This document shows, piece by piece, positions 1 to 13,100 of a DNA stretch of 64,000 nt. Both the position numbers and the translations under genes were made by a program. Positions within the stretch are counted from its first letter, which is position 1. Each line of letters begins with the position of its first letter. Source of the DNA: Phytoseiulus persimilis (lineage: Eukaryota; Arthropoda; Arachnida; Mesostigmata; Phytoseiidae); contig CM075101.1 in assembly GCA_037576195.1 (NCBI GenBank), positions 18,662,001-18,726,000 on the forward strand, written 5' to 3'. The notes under the pieces are model-generated. The model was given only the letters and a program-made list of their open reading frames with translations, did no database searches and was not told where the DNA came from.

Positions 1-2870
1 CCCGCTGTTTGTCTAGGAACCAGTAGTCGCTATCATCGTTACCAGAATCAAACACGCTCGCGGCGCATCAGCGCGGAATGGAAACACACAGAGCTCATGG
101 GAGAGCACGGCCCGCGGAGAACATGCAGAAACGAACTCACAGAGACACATGGAAGAGAGGAAGGAGAAACAAACAGTGATCTACGGGCAGAGGCGATTGT
201 GTGTTGGTCGCTTGGAGGAACGTCAAGGGCTGTTGTCATGTTCTGTGGAAAAACGGAAGGAACAAAAAATTATAATGAAAGATGCCTGACGGCTATCCAG
301 CTCGCCCGCCTGCCGATTCCTAATGATAATTGACTGCTCGAGACATTAACCAGCGAGCAGAGTCACTCGTGAGATGAGTACGAACACTGAGCTCTCTGAC
401 GTTTCACCGAGTCACTGCGCTTCCAGCTCGATCAAGTCGTTCACCGGGCACGTTAACGAGAATCTGCTGATTCCAATCCTCTCAAAGAGTGGAGTTGGCG
501 GATGGGTGAGCAGGGAAACTCCAACGTGCAGCGTTCTCCAAGTTTCGGGAGCTATACTACAAGTGACCTCCCCGCTAGTTCAACTTACTAGCGGTGGCAT
601 TTGAATGTTCGGAGCTTTCGGGTTAGCATAGTTTCGAAAATCGCGTGAGAAGTCGATCTGCTGAAAATACGGGATGGAACTAGCCCGCCGGACTTGCTGA
701 CGCGAGGCTTGACTACTTCCATAATTCCACAAATTTCAGGATGGCGTGTGTCCAAGCTGTGAGCCAAACAATGTGAAATTGTCCCAACGAGGGTCATCAG
801 TCAATTATTGTACCGGGTGGTGTAGAAATCGTGTAAGTACGAGAAGATGAGTGGCAACCTGATATCGCCTGGAGTTTCCCAATCAAAAAGAGCTGAATCC
901 AATGGGAGGCATCTGAAGAAAGATTCACGATCGAAGTATCTCTGCGATGAACCTCCGCAACGTTCCGATCGAATGTGGGGAGGAACGCGATTGACGCTCT
1001 GTCCCGATGCGTCCTACGCGAAGGATGGCCCTGACAGACAGTTCGCTGAAAGAGAAGATCCTCAAGAATCCGGGACCAGAACGCGTTCGGAGCGTGGATC
1101 GCCGCCAAGTCCAAGCCAACGCTGCGTGAGGGACAACGGATTTCTTCGGCGACGAGGAGCTTCATCCAGGCGCACTTGCCTGAGGCGTTCGAGCCATCAG
1201 TTGTCCCCGATTTTGGCAAGAGGTCGCCAAGACGATGATCATGAACACTAGTGAGGCGGACGGACGCACGAGCGACGCCAGAGATAGTCGAGGAGGAAAT
1301 GCGACGGAACATAACGCGGAATAAATCTTGGGGATAATTTTTAATTGTGTTCGCTCGAAGTCAAAACACGGGAGGAAAACGGCTCTGCTGACAGAATGAG
1401 GTAAACCCTTCGTCAGCAAAGGTCAACGAGGTCATCGATGGTAGCTTGCTCGTTCAAGCTCTTCTGTCTTACTGCACGTTCGCTCGACCGTCCGTCCGAC
1501 GGAAAAGGGTAGCTCGACACTTTTGAATTTTAAGATCGGTGCTCTGAGCCGCCTCTCTCTCGCCTTTTCAGTTCAAGTTTTGATCGCTGTTTCACTTGTG
1601 CTCCTATCCGTGTGGGTTCCAGCCGCCTCGGATCCAGGGTCAGAAAATCTACCAATTATGCCGTCGTTTTGCAGCAAACGAAACTCAATCTCGTTCTGCT
1701 ACCAGTCCGAAACTTAGTTGTCCAGAATGCCATCGTTCATCGTGCAATTTGAAGACTTAAAATGAAGACTCGACCGAAAGGGACCGCGCTCACACAGACG
1801 AGCCGACTCAACCACCGATGGGAACGGTCACCGAGAACGACAAATTCGTCAGTGTGAATTCCGATGTCGTTGCGCGGACCACTTCGAATAGGATCAAGTT
1901 TTCGCTCCTGTCCACCGCGATGTTCAACTTCGTCTGGGGCTCGACAAAGGAGTGTTCTGACACTACCATAGACATGAACCTACGGAGCAGCGGGTGGGGG
2001 AAAAACTTCCAGACTTCCGAATGTGAGCGAGATTGCTAAATTAGTCAGAGGGATAGGATTGCGCGAGGGCACTCCCGTGATTCCGGTGTAGACTTTTACC
2101 CAGACTATAACAGTGATAATAAAACAATGTCGTCGCATACATTGTAGGAGAGCTCGGCCTGGTCGGCGCGGCAGAAATACAATACGATAGAGCGCGAAGA
2201 CGAAACACCTCCATTCATTCGAGGGCAGAGCGAGCTGGCCGCCCGTCTGCCCGTCCGGGCGGACTGCTGCGTTTGTTCCATTTGCTTCATTAGTGTGTTC
2301 GCGAGCAATGACGCCACATCTCTCTTGAATGGCCGCGCGGCTAGGAGATGCCACAGGCTGAAGTGAATGCAGGCAACGATGGATCTTGATTTTCATCGTT
2401 GACCCTCGTCCGCTGTCGGGAGAGTTCGGTCTGAAAGGGTGGCTGCGACAACATCGAAAATCTTCAGAAGTTAACCGCCAACCCAAAGACCTCCTGCTGA
2501 TGATCCTCCTTTGCGTTCAGTCGAGATCCAACACTCGGGAGTCTACAGCCCCCCCCCCCCTTCCATCGCCTTTGAAAAAAGTTGTCGATAGCCTGACGGG
2601 GATATTCTAATAGCGCACTTCTGACGGATTTCGTCAAATATTCCCTAACATCACATGGTCAGAGTTCAGCTCTGATCTCCAGAGATGCTCGACAGGCTCC
2701 TGGAGAGCACGATAATGATGGTCTTCTCAATCGGTTCGTCATCGCCCCGGGAACCGGTTCCCCTCACGGCGGAGGAGTCGAGAAATTCACATATCTCCCC
2801 CGGCAAAGAAATCTTACCCACTGAAGGCTCCCACTGAAATCCGGACTGGAAGAAGTGAAAAATAGCGCCA
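1..2870. other. Gene-free stretch, nothing recognised
   Basis: Open frames here are short (the longest is 171 codons, minus strand, 797-1312) and overlap comparable frames on the opposite strand. None shows a family motif. The only clear low-complexity feature is a run of 12 C at 2549-2560. The stretch ends at a GC-rich island that could be a promoter, so it may be upstream or intronic sequence. Confidence 0.5.
2549..2560. repeat. Homopolymer C12
   Basis: Twelve consecutive C residues. One of eight G or C homopolymers of 11 or more in this window. Confidence 0.9.
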
Positions 2871-2992
2871 GCGCATTGGAGCGTTATGGAGGTGTCGGCG
2901 AGGGGGCCTCCGGGCCCAGCGGGCGGAATTGAGGGAAGCGGGCTCAACGGAACGGGGCTGGTTCGGGGGTGTCTCTCCGTCTTAGCCTTAGG

Positions 2993-3013
2993 AGCAGCAG
3001 CAGCAGCAGCAGA
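2993..3013. repeat. (CAG)n trinucleotide repeat
   Basis: Seven uninterrupted AGC/CAG units inside the GC-rich island. In one plus-strand frame it would read as alanine, but no coding context supports that. Confidence 0.9.
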
Positions 3014-3182
3014 GGAAAGGGCAAGCAGAAGAGCCGAATCCCTTTCCGCGACTCCCCATCGACAGGCAATGTGGGGCCGTGGGCCCCGCCAGTGGCGCCC
3101 TCAGGCTCAGCTCCTGATTGGTTGTCGGTCCGAGGCTCCGACCAATGGAAGCAATACGTTCCCAATATCGGCTTCGATGGGG

Positions 3183-3206
3183 GCTCCCGCAGGCTCCCGC
3201 AGGGCC
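3183..3206. repeat. Two-copy tandem duplication, 10-bp unit
   Basis: The unit GGCTCCCGCA occurs twice head to tail within the GC-rich island, next to the CCAAT boxes. Confidence 0.8.
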
Positions 3207-5217
3207 CGCCTTCAATGGCCGGGCCCATCTTTCCGTCTTTCCGATGCCCTCAGCCATTGGCTGACGCTAAGAACAACTTACACTCGCTCCCATCTCCCCC
3301 TTCTCTTCGCTGTCGAGGCCCTTCTCGAGACCCCGGTTCGAGCCCCTTTTTCCGTTCCTCGCTTCCATCTACCAGCCGAACGACCGACCGGCCAACCAAC
3401 CATCCAACGCCGTTATTCCCGGCAGTCGTTCGAGCTCTTCGCCGTTTGTCCGACCGAGCAAACGACCGGAATCATCTCCTGCAGAAACTCCTTCTACAAA
3501 ACCATCGCGCCGTTCTTACCACACGGATATTTGTAACTATGTTATCTCATCTGTAGCACGATTGTATTCCACCAGCTGGCAGTTCATGCTGCGACGGAGA
3601 GGCGGCCTACCAACCTCGGTATTGGTTCGCGGAGGGCCTGACTCCACCTGCCGATCGGCCGGGAAGGGCAAATAATGAGCAGCTGCCTATCGAGCGACGC
3701 ACTCTGATAATGAGGGAAGATTTTCCCTCCGTCTGTCTCGTCCACCCTTCGTCCACGCACCGGAGCGAATCGAGTCAAAATACACCAAAGTATCGTATCC
3801 AACGAAAAAAAGTTATGCTGGTGAATGACGGAATCGACAGAGTGTCCCACGGAGTTGGGGGACTTCCCGATTCTCAGGAATCGCGTTCAGCAGCGAATTT
3901 CATCGAAATCCACCGAGAGGAGCCGTTCTCCGACTGTTTATCGCGGGCGAACATGAATTCTCGGCGCTCATTTTGCGGGAGAGCTCATTCGATTGCTTTT
4001 CGTCCTCCAGGGGAGATGGACAAAGCTCAAGTACTGTAGAGGCTCGCACGGAATCTCATGACACTCGTCGAAAATGTATTGGGTTCGGATCGCATACACG
4101 CGAGAGCGTTGGGGTGTTATTTTCCAAGGGTGCCGTCAACGGCTGCGGTCGTCGTCCGCGAAGATGTCTTGCAGCAGGTGAACGTCTCGCGCAGCGAGCC
4201 GGTTAGCGGGCCAGCCGGCGCGGTAGAACCCAAATTGTCCTTTGCACAGAGCAAGGTATGGAAGGAGCGAAAGGAGACCCGACAAGACGCCGAACTGCAC
4301 CCGTCGACCACGAGGCAGCCATCCTTAAAACGCGCTTTATCCATGCTCGCTGCCAGCGAGCCTACGACAGGCAGGCCGACGGAGACGACCACCGTCAGGG
4401 CCGGAGGAAAACCGCGGAGACGGAGCCTGAGAGAGGAGCTTTAGGAAAGAGCCGCCTGCAGGCCTTCGACTCGAAACTTTGTTCTCCCGAAAATTCTGAC
4501 ATATTCCCACCTTCAAAACCACCAGCAGCGAGTCCACAACCGGTTGCACGGTTTTCGTCGGGAGCGGGGAACTGTGTCCTGGAAATATTCTGGAAGATCC
4601 GTGACTTTCCTGTTAGTTCACTTTCCATGCATCGCGGGATCTTTGGATTGATGGATGGGAGGGTAGCCCGATGAATGATGCCCATTGCTGAGAGAGGTGG
4701 GGGATTCAGGCGTCAAACGAAAATTCACTCATCTACTCATAGGAAGGTGTAGTTTGAATAATGCCCAAACATCCAGGATCCAGTGATAAGTCACCGCAAG
4801 TGACTTCGTCTTAGAGCTTATCGAGATTTCCTTGCGAGTCACTCGTGAGGGGTAATACGCGATCGATTTCATCTCTTGTCGATAGTTACTGAGACACATA
4901 ATAACCGTTGCATCAACCAACGGTGCATGATGAATAACTCTTCTAACAAGAACCTTTCTGATCGAGACCGTGACGCGCACGGAGAAATGGGCACGGTTCC
5001 TGACCTGCAGAGGTCAGTGATCCATGTGTCATGGCTGTCGCGGAAGAGTTCGCTCGTCCACACGCCACAGTTGGGCCTGCAGTCGCTTGAAGAGACCAAG
5101 ATCTAACCTCTTGAATTCTTGAAGGTTTAGCGCTCAAGCATATTAGACACGTGCTGGTCCGATCCGGCACCAGGACTGGACGCACAGGTCATTCCGCCGG
5201 GAGATGGTCTCGGCTAT

Positions 5218-5236
5218 TGATGATGATGATGATGAC
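5218..5236. repeat. (GAT)n trinucleotide repeat
   Basis: Six TGA/GAT units, followed by GACGACGTCGACGAC, which looks like a diverged continuation of the same trinucleotide tract. Confidence 0.85.
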
Positions 5237-8101
5237 GACGTCGACGACAGCGTCCTAGTTGGCGTCGAGGTATGGGCGCGATGATGAGTTTGTTTTTTTG
5301 TTGATGCTGCTCTAGACGGAAATCTGAGTGACGTCCGTCCCAACTGTTGGTAAACGGCGCGGCTCAGAGTGGTTTGGAGTGGCCGCGGTCAGCGATCAAC
5401 CCGAGAGCCTGAGGTGAACGCCTCTTCGCCTATTTGATGATTCTCGTTCTTCGGACCGCCTAGCTCGAGATGTTTCTGACCGACTAGTAAGTGGCCCAAC
5501 GCCTCTCCGGACGAGGAGCCTGCCACTGTTGGTCATAAGGACCAAAGCTGACCAACGGTGACTGGCTGCCGGCGGCGGCCGCTCGACCAAATGACTGAAA
5601 TCGAGAACGCTTTTCAAACGATCCATTACATTGTGACCGTTTCAATCAACGACCGACGGAAGTGACTGGCTCGGAGTCCTGGCTCGGCGGTTCAGCCTCT
5701 GGACGGCGGAGAAGAACCGGAGATGACAGTGGTCGGAAGACCCGTTGGAATGCAAAGCTAGAAGACCATTCATTCGTTAAGTCGTCTGGAATTCTTTCGA
5801 ACGCAGAACGATGGCAAACGAAACTTCTCGGCGCCCGAGAACCCATTTCAACACTCTCCATCTTCCAGTCTCTCTATCGATTTAAACTCGCGGATCTTTT
5901 CTGGGTCTCTCGGTAGTTCGTTTCGGGTGTTGTCTGTTGGTGGCCACGCGGGTAACGGATCACCTAAAACTAATAGTTGGAGCGAGACAGCGCACTCAGA
6001 TCGACGAGCCCAGGAATTCGTTAACTGTGTTTAGAGCGCTCAGCCTTTGTTTACGTTCTCGAAATCCTGGCGACTGGTCTTTTCCGATCATCTTGGAACG
6101 CCCATTTTGTTGGTCTGACAGCACACGAGTCGGAATAATGCATGCGTCCGCGCCTCAAACGAGCTGGACTCTGCTTTATGCATCTTGAACTTCGCCTGGA
6201 AGCTTCGGAACTCGGAGTGGATCCATGTACATCAGACTCGTCATGACTCGCTGTGGCTCCACACGGAATGCGCGCACAGGGTCGCCTGGCTCTCTGCCCG
6301 CTTCATGTTTGCGGACGATTAGCAAACTCTGAACCCGGGTGGTGAAGGCTTTCCGGGAATGGTATTTTTTGAACGCATGAATTTCAAAAAACTTTCCCTC
6401 GACGCACTTCATGGAAGCTTCGGATTATTCGGTGCCATGCACATGGGAGTCGCTTTCGTTGCGTTCTCGATTCGAATGTCAATAGTGTATAATTTTTCCG
6501 AGTTCCCCCATAGATCGAGGGAAATCCAGCCAAAGCTCTGGAGATTCCGGTATAGCTCCGCTCAACACAGCTAGGCTTTTAGTAATTGCTCGGATTACAA
6601 CTTATCCGCGAGTGTAGAACGACTGAATCGACGGCAGCTAGTCGCGTTCCCGCTTCGACAGGATCGGGGCTGGGATCATTCCGGGGGAGACCTTATGTCG
6701 AGGAGCCGCGAGAGAAATCTTTCCATACGCGGTCTGGCGAGGTGAGTTCACGTCTGAACTTTCATCTCACCTCCGGTTACATTGAAATATCACATTGCTC
6801 AGTGTTCCCACGTGGATGCCGCATCCATCGTCAATCATGCAGAGCGATGTCGGAGTAGATTTTCTGATAGAGCGAGAGATCAGCACAGTAGCTTGTTGAT
6901 GAGGAGTGCGAACTACCGATATCGACGAAGTGTTCTGATGAGCTGTAGTGACACAAAACGATTTGGTTTCCATCGTGAGTTTCGAGAAATCTCCAAATGT
7001 CATTGTCAAGCGGTCCGAGTGGGGATGAAGCTCTGCGAGGAAAGTGAGTTTAGAAGCGACGAGAAAAATGTTTTGCCGTAAACTTTAGCATCAGAGAATC
7101 CTTGAGTGCGGAGAGGAGAAGATTACGGGGCCTCTTGCTCCTGTTTGCTGCCTTCATCACACAACAGTCATCACGCGCAGTCCTTTACTTCGTCGCTCTC
7201 GTAGAGGAAACGACGGCTTATGAGAAGTCTCGCCATTAGGGATCTTCTGAGTTAAAGCGCTAGTTTTTTGCTTGACTAGATGGCGGAGCCTAGGAAGCGC
7301 GCGAACACAGGCAGTAGGACAGGGAAGAATTTCAGACGCCAATTAGAGTCAGCTAGCTAGCTGGCTCGCTGAGTTGCCGGCTTACCACGCCGCTTGCCCG
7401 CTCCGCCTCTGAGCGATCCTAGGTTGAGCCGACGCGCTTTGAAGACAAACTTAGAGCAACATTCTTCTCTTTCATTCTTTTTTCTTCACCTCAATTGTCT
7501 TCATTCTTGTCGTTTGCCTTTATGCTTTCGTTGAAATTCGGCGATTAGTGAAGCGACGGCGCACCATCGCCGACGACGACGATGGCAGCTGTGCATTTTT
7601 GGCCTCATTTTAACACTCTACCCGACTCCCCTATCTCTATCGCTGCGAGTCTACTGCTAGGTACTGCGAATTCTCTCTCGGACGGCCAAAAGCTCCTCGT
7701 GCAGTGCACGCTGTTTCCTGCGGTGGTTGAGTGATCGAGTCACGTTCCCCCAACAAGTTTGAGAATCTCTACGGCTTCCGCAAAATCGGGATATAGTTCT
7801 GTAATGGATATCGTTGTCGATTGAGAACGTTTTCCGGTACCATGCACTCAGATGTGCCGGGAAAGGAGTGCAATCGAAAATTCGGCAACTGTACGACAGA
7901 ATTCGTCTACGAAAACTGTCGACTCGGGATGCGGGGACTGAACACCATACCAGCGGCGACAGTGTCCACGGAATTTCAGCTTCAGATCCCGAACGGAGGC
8001 TCGAGGTAGGAGTTGGAACAAGAATCCAACTTCGTGGAATGAGGCAAGAGGTTCCGGCTGGAGGTATTCCGCCCACCATTGACTTACACGCTCCTATCTT
8101 C

Positions 8102-8115
8102 GTTGTTGTTGTTGC
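8102..8115. repeat. (GTT)n short repeat
   Basis: Four to five GTT units. Confidence 0.7.
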
Positions 8116-10155
8116 AACTCTGTTGGTGTTGTATCTGCTTCGCCACAAGCTTGCCACAAGTCAGCCGACCGAGCAAGGAGAGAGACATGTAGGCAGACAG
8201 GCAAGAGAGCGACCAAGCCGGCGAACAAGCAACTCACGGGGAGAGCTCGTAGTAGCCAATTGAGTAGAACAAATGACCACGACAGCCTCCAACATAGGCA
8301 ACATATAGGCGGACGATAAACACACAAGCACCCTCACACTTACTCGCGAGAACACACTCACAAACTGCCAGCAGCGGGCACACCAGCACAAGATTTCTTC
8401 ATGTTTATAGACCTTTCTGAAGCGAATGCGATAAGAAAAGTCATCGGCTTCGGCGACGACGACCACCAGCTTCTCCACCCACAATAACAGATTGAGCATG
8501 ACGCAATCATCTCGTAGAGCAACAGCAGCCTCCAGGTCCACCCGTCAACAACAGAATGTTCCGCGAAAGTGAAACAACAGAATGAAGCTGAAAACCAAAA
8601 AATAATCAAAAACGCCTTTCCGGTACCAAACCGTGCGATGATGATGGATATCCCAACAGCTCGCTACAGAAAATGGTCTCCCTCGAGAACAAAGGGAATT
8701 CCACTGCCAGAACCCCGCTACCCGAAACACGGCGGCACACAGTTGAACAGAGGGACAATCGACATCGACGGGATACTCGTGTTAGTTATAGCCGATTCGT
8801 TAATACTTTTATGGAAAGCTTTAATGACGATAAGGGGAATAAACTCAAATGACACCGCTGCAACGAACAATGTTCGGCAACAATGGCGACCCGGCGGCGA
8901 AACAAAGCACGGTTGAGCTCTCCATTGTCTAATGTCAACCAGCGCTGGAATTCCCGGTGACCCGTTTTGGATGAATCCGAAGCGTGCTCCTGATGTCATC
9001 AATAACAGTGCGTGCATGCCTCCAAGAGAGTTTGTTACCCGAGTGGTGAGGTTTTCCAAAAGTCACTGTTGATCGAAAGGCCTTCCAGCTCGTTTTCTTC
9101 TATGTTCGTCCCGTGCGCAGATGCGCTCTGATGGAGGACCTGATCGACAATACCGATCAGCCTAAAAACAAACTGAACACCGCTTGGGAAATTTAACTTG
9201 ACGTGTAGATCCCTGCTGAGTAGGTTAGATCTCAGGATACGTAGAGTGGCGCTGTGTCGAAAACCACGCCATGTCGAGTCTTCAGGAACACGAGGACCCA
9301 GTACGTGTGGACGTTACCCTGACCGCGGCCGAGTGCCTTTGTCAGGCCTCAAATCCACCTTCCGACCTCAAGGAACTCCTCACCCATCAATCAGGTCCTC
9401 GCCTGCAGCGCTGCATCCTCTGAAGGCTCCCAGTACCCCACCTAGTGGCTGCCGAGCGATCAACAAACCAACTGGCGACCCGAGCAACCGACCGAGCGAG
9501 GGATTTACCAATAGTGACTCGCGTGGCAGCCAGTGACCATCTAGAAATAATGTATGAGCCTGAATTAGGGTCCCGGACAATGGAACGCGGCGGTAGCCCT
9601 TTTAGAGAGCGTATTGCGGAACCGCAATGGCGTTATGGAACGATTTCTGCGAAAAAGCACTCAGCTCGCCAAATACTAACCCCGCAGCACTACACTCGCT
9701 GACCGACTCCGCTTCTCGTCGTGCTCGCGCGGACGACGCCTGTAGTTCTGAGCGAGTCTTGGTGGAATTCTTCTGATCGTGCTTTGCTGGTTCGAACCTG
9801 CTCGGTTTCATTCTGAAGGAGATCATGACGTCGATGAGCTCCTTTGAACTTCTTCCGTGAATAATTCTCGAGAAGACCTCGCTGATCCAGCCACAATGAA
9901 GGTTTAGGTCGAGACGCTCGAGGAAATTCCCAATTCTGTTCGATGGAGAAACATCGTACTGAAACTTCTAGAACTCCTCTGACCGCTCAGCAGAACACGC
10001 TCGCAACTGCCAGCGGGAGAGAATCGGAGAGAAATAGAAGGATGGGAGAGTTCCGTAGAATCTCGGTCAGAAACTTTCTTTCTCCTTTCGCATCCGAGTT
10101 GTCGACGATAGCATCTAATGGAGAATTTCGAATCAATCCTTGTGTGGGATGGTGT

Positions 10156-10168
10156 GGGGGGGGGGGGG
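10156..10168. repeat. Homopolymer G13
   Basis: Thirteen consecutive G residues following a GATGGTGT context. The run could form a G-quadruplex. Confidence 0.9.
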
Positions 10169-10169
10169 C

Positions 10170-13100
10170 ACCGAGAGGGAGGCTACGAAAAGAATTTCTG
10201 CTTTTCATACAGCGCACGAATCTATTAAATTTGCTCGCGATGCTCCGTTCGGAGGTAAATTTTGTATCAGAGATGAATGAATGCAGATGATTTTGTGGCT
10301 GGCGTTGTTGTTGTTGATGCTGTTGCTGGTGCCGCAGTTGTGCGGGGGAGGCTGTATTCTTACTCTCAAGAATGAAAGGGTTCGTTGTAGGGTTGGCAAT
10401 TTTTGAGGATGAATGAATGGAATAGAGAGAGAGAAAGACTATCAGCGACCGAAACCGCGGAGGGCAGACCAAAGAGATGCCGCTTGGAGAACACATGTAT
10501 CATACGATTCATATCTGGCCGAAAGACTCAGCGAGAGCTCGCTCGGAAAAAGGTGCGTCGCTGCCAGTGTACGATTACCTATGAGAAACGGGACCCCATT
10601 TAACAAACGAACAAAGAGAGGGAATCGAGAGCTACTCTCAGTTCCCTCGCAGTATCTCCATGAGCTGCAAGCACTCTGCTTTGAAAAGACACAGACCCAT
10701 GTTCGGGAAAACTCCATGGACACAAACCCGACAACATGCAAGAAGTCATGGGTAAGGCACGGGCTTATACTCGTAGAATTTATTTCGGCGGGATGTCGCA
10801 ATATATTAATAAAAAAACGTGTGATCACATCGGAAAAAAACTCGTGTAATTCCATACCTGGATAGAGGTCAATGAATGTTATCTGACGTGCGCTCAAACT
10901 TCCGGAGAAGTCCTACGTTTGACTCTACTTTCCTCATGATTCCGTTCATTCTCGTTTTGTATGTTTTTCCCCGCGTATGCGAACGATCGACGCCCGGCGA
11001 CGTTGCTTACCACGAATGCGACAATGTGGGTCTCTCTAGAGCTTCAGTGAGAGGCATCGCGTCGCAAGAGTAGGGTTGTTCCGCTTTCAATTCCCGAAAC
11101 ATAATCTTATTCCGATTCACTGCCAGGCGTTCCTCGACCGACGCGCCAGAGCGTAGCTACGTCTACAGCATTTCCCGCTGTGCTCGTGATATTTAGCTCA
11201 GTTCTCTGTCATCTGAAACATATTGTACTATGCATCACTTTTTCATCTTGCTGCTTTCCATTACCCCAGGCTGATTCCTTCTTGAATTCCGACTCCGTTC
11301 TCCCATCTTTTGGTTTGCGTCTTCTCAATTTTTTTCCCACTGAAGGCGCTGACATCCAGCAATGTATGTGACTTCTCCTCCGCTCCCTTTCAGGTTGGTC
11401 GTTCTTTGATTTGAGATATCATTCTTGTGCAGCGTGGAGGCAACTCGTGAACTGGAAATAAATTGCTCGCAATCTTTCCTTATTTGGGGATGAAAAGCAT
11501 TGCTCGCAACTTCCCTTCGCGTGGAGAGCTGAGGGAATTTTGAAGCTTCCATTCATGCGACGACATGGACGCTCCACGGAAGATCAGTGCCTACCGTCGA
11601 AATCTTCGGAAAGTCTCGATTTGAATCGTGCATATGAGAGTTTCTACGATGACAGTCTCCTTCTTCATCGAGCTGGATTCAGCGTTTCAACGCGTTCAAT
11701 GCTACCCCCCGTCGGGTTGCCCAGTTTTCTACTGCTCGTAGTACGGAGCTCAAGGGCTGCCTGGAAGGCGGGCTGAGAGAGCTCCTTCGGCTCTTTCCCG
11801 TGGCGCGTTTTCAAGGAGCATCGCATCCCCAAAGGTCCTCGGAACACTCCAAGCGCTCCAAAAGGCGCGGAGATCATGAAGTAACTCGAATCTCACGACG
11901 CTCATAGGAGGATGAACACTACACGTTCTCCCTCAATACCTCGTTCTTAATGGTCACGGGATGGTCAAGTGCTATTTTGAGATACTGTTCATCGGAACAA
12001 TGCTCGGCATTTGTAGGGCTTAGCACGAACTTCAGGGAAATTCATGATGAACGTCCCGCGCTGGGCGACGGTGAGGTTGCGGGAAGATGTTGAACGATCA
12101 CGGTTTTGCATGGAGAGGTCAACGACAGTTCACTCAACGATCGGACTGGAATCACGTTCGATCAAATGTTTCTGAGCATGAGCGTAAGCAGGCTCGGTTC
12201 GAAACTCGCTCGCTTCTCGACCATCCCAACGGGCAGACATTTGGAGTCAACATGGGCTTTTATTCATTTTCCGAAGCGTTCATGGGAATTCTGTGTGCTC
12301 TCGTATACAAGTAGGTTCCAGACCCCCGGAAACTAGACGGACGGACCGTCTATAAGAGGGAATACCGTAATCTTCGCACTTGAACCGCTTGAACTCGCTA
12401 CCTATCTCGGCTGCCGCGCTTCGTTGCTCGCGTGAAACACGATCGGATCCAGTCGCTCAGTCAGCCAGTCAACCGGGCAGGCTTGATTTAAGTTGGTTCT
12501 TTTAAGTATGGGGATCAAGGAACACACCGTGCCGAGAGGAAGCGAGCGAAAAAATCGGGAGGAAGGAAGAAGAGTTGGGTTGCCCTCGTTGGTAGACGCT
12601 CCAACTCGGTTTCCTTGTTTCTCGCTTGGGCGTGAGTGGAATTCCAGCTCCCGTGTAGAATGAGGAAGAGAAAAATCCAGCTCACTCATCGCAAAAGAAA
12701 AGTCATCCTCCCTTGAGAAAATTATTCTGCCCATATTCAGCTGAATCGCTTCCGAAACTCGACCCTGATGCTATCTGTCCAACAAGTTGTCACAGACCAG
12801 TCTCCACTCTGATATTTTCCGTATTCTCCTGCCTAGAGTATCCCCCAAATCTCAAATTTTGATTAGAACCGCGTTTCCCCAAGGCGGAATCGACTCGACT
12901 CCGTCTAGTCCCAGCTCGAGAGCCGTTGAACACGAACCCCGAAACCACTTTCATCAAGATATTCATACCAGCTAAGATTTCCCAAAACCATTCCGACTGG
13001 TAAAGAGCTGGAAGTCAGTTTTGAATTTCGCTTCCTAATCTCGAACGAGGTTCTCCGCGAGACATCTTCTCCGAATTTGATACGAATCTTACGACCCCAT

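Larger units (their letters stand above)
2880..3270. promoter_or_regulatory. GC-rich island with four CCAAT boxes, promoter-like
   Basis: This stretch is visibly richer in G and C than its surroundings. It carries four CCAAT cores within about 145 bp: ATTGG at 3117-3121, CCAAT at 3142-3146, CCAAT at 3162-3166 and ATTGG at 3256-3260. It also has a GGGCGG GC-box core near 2918 and a GGGGCC/GGCCCC inverted repeat near 3073-3087. CCAAT is the known core of NF-Y, and clustered boxes in both orientations are typical of TATA-less promoters. No TATA box or initiator stands out, so neither direction nor start site can be given. A plus-strand frame of 216 codons runs through it (2886-3536), but it is dominated by Gly, Pro, Ala, Arg and Ser, as expected from composition, so I do not call it a gene. 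An enhancer or a chance GC-rich patch remain possible. Confidence 0.4.
3560..10150. other. Gene-free stretch with minor repeats
   Basis: No open frame here shows a recognisable domain. The longest are about 140-170 codons and have opposite-strand rivals of similar length. The stretch holds a (GAT)n tract at 5218-5236 and a (GTT)n tract at 8102-8115. A 22-nt stretch near 6332-6354 and another near 9032-9053 share ACCCGRGTGGTGA followed by a pyrimidine-rich end; the likeness does not extend further. Confidence 0.45.

Noticed and set aside
2886..3536. 216-codon plus-strand frame with a Gly-Pro-Pro-Gly-Pro start
   Set aside because: Not a collagen-type repeat. It is a by-product of GC-rich sequence and a (CAG)n tract.
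6332..9055. Shared 22-nt word near 6332 and 9032, encoding TTRV on the minus strand
   Set aside because: Similarity does not extend beyond the word, so a repeat family or gene duplication is not supported.
9788..9800. GGTTCGAACC, a B-box-like core
   Set aside because: It is a palindrome. Neither orientation gives a T stem, acceptor stem or A box.
10753..10761. TAAGGCACG, the 5' end of miR-124
   Set aside because: Identity ends after nine bases and no hairpin precursor is apparent.
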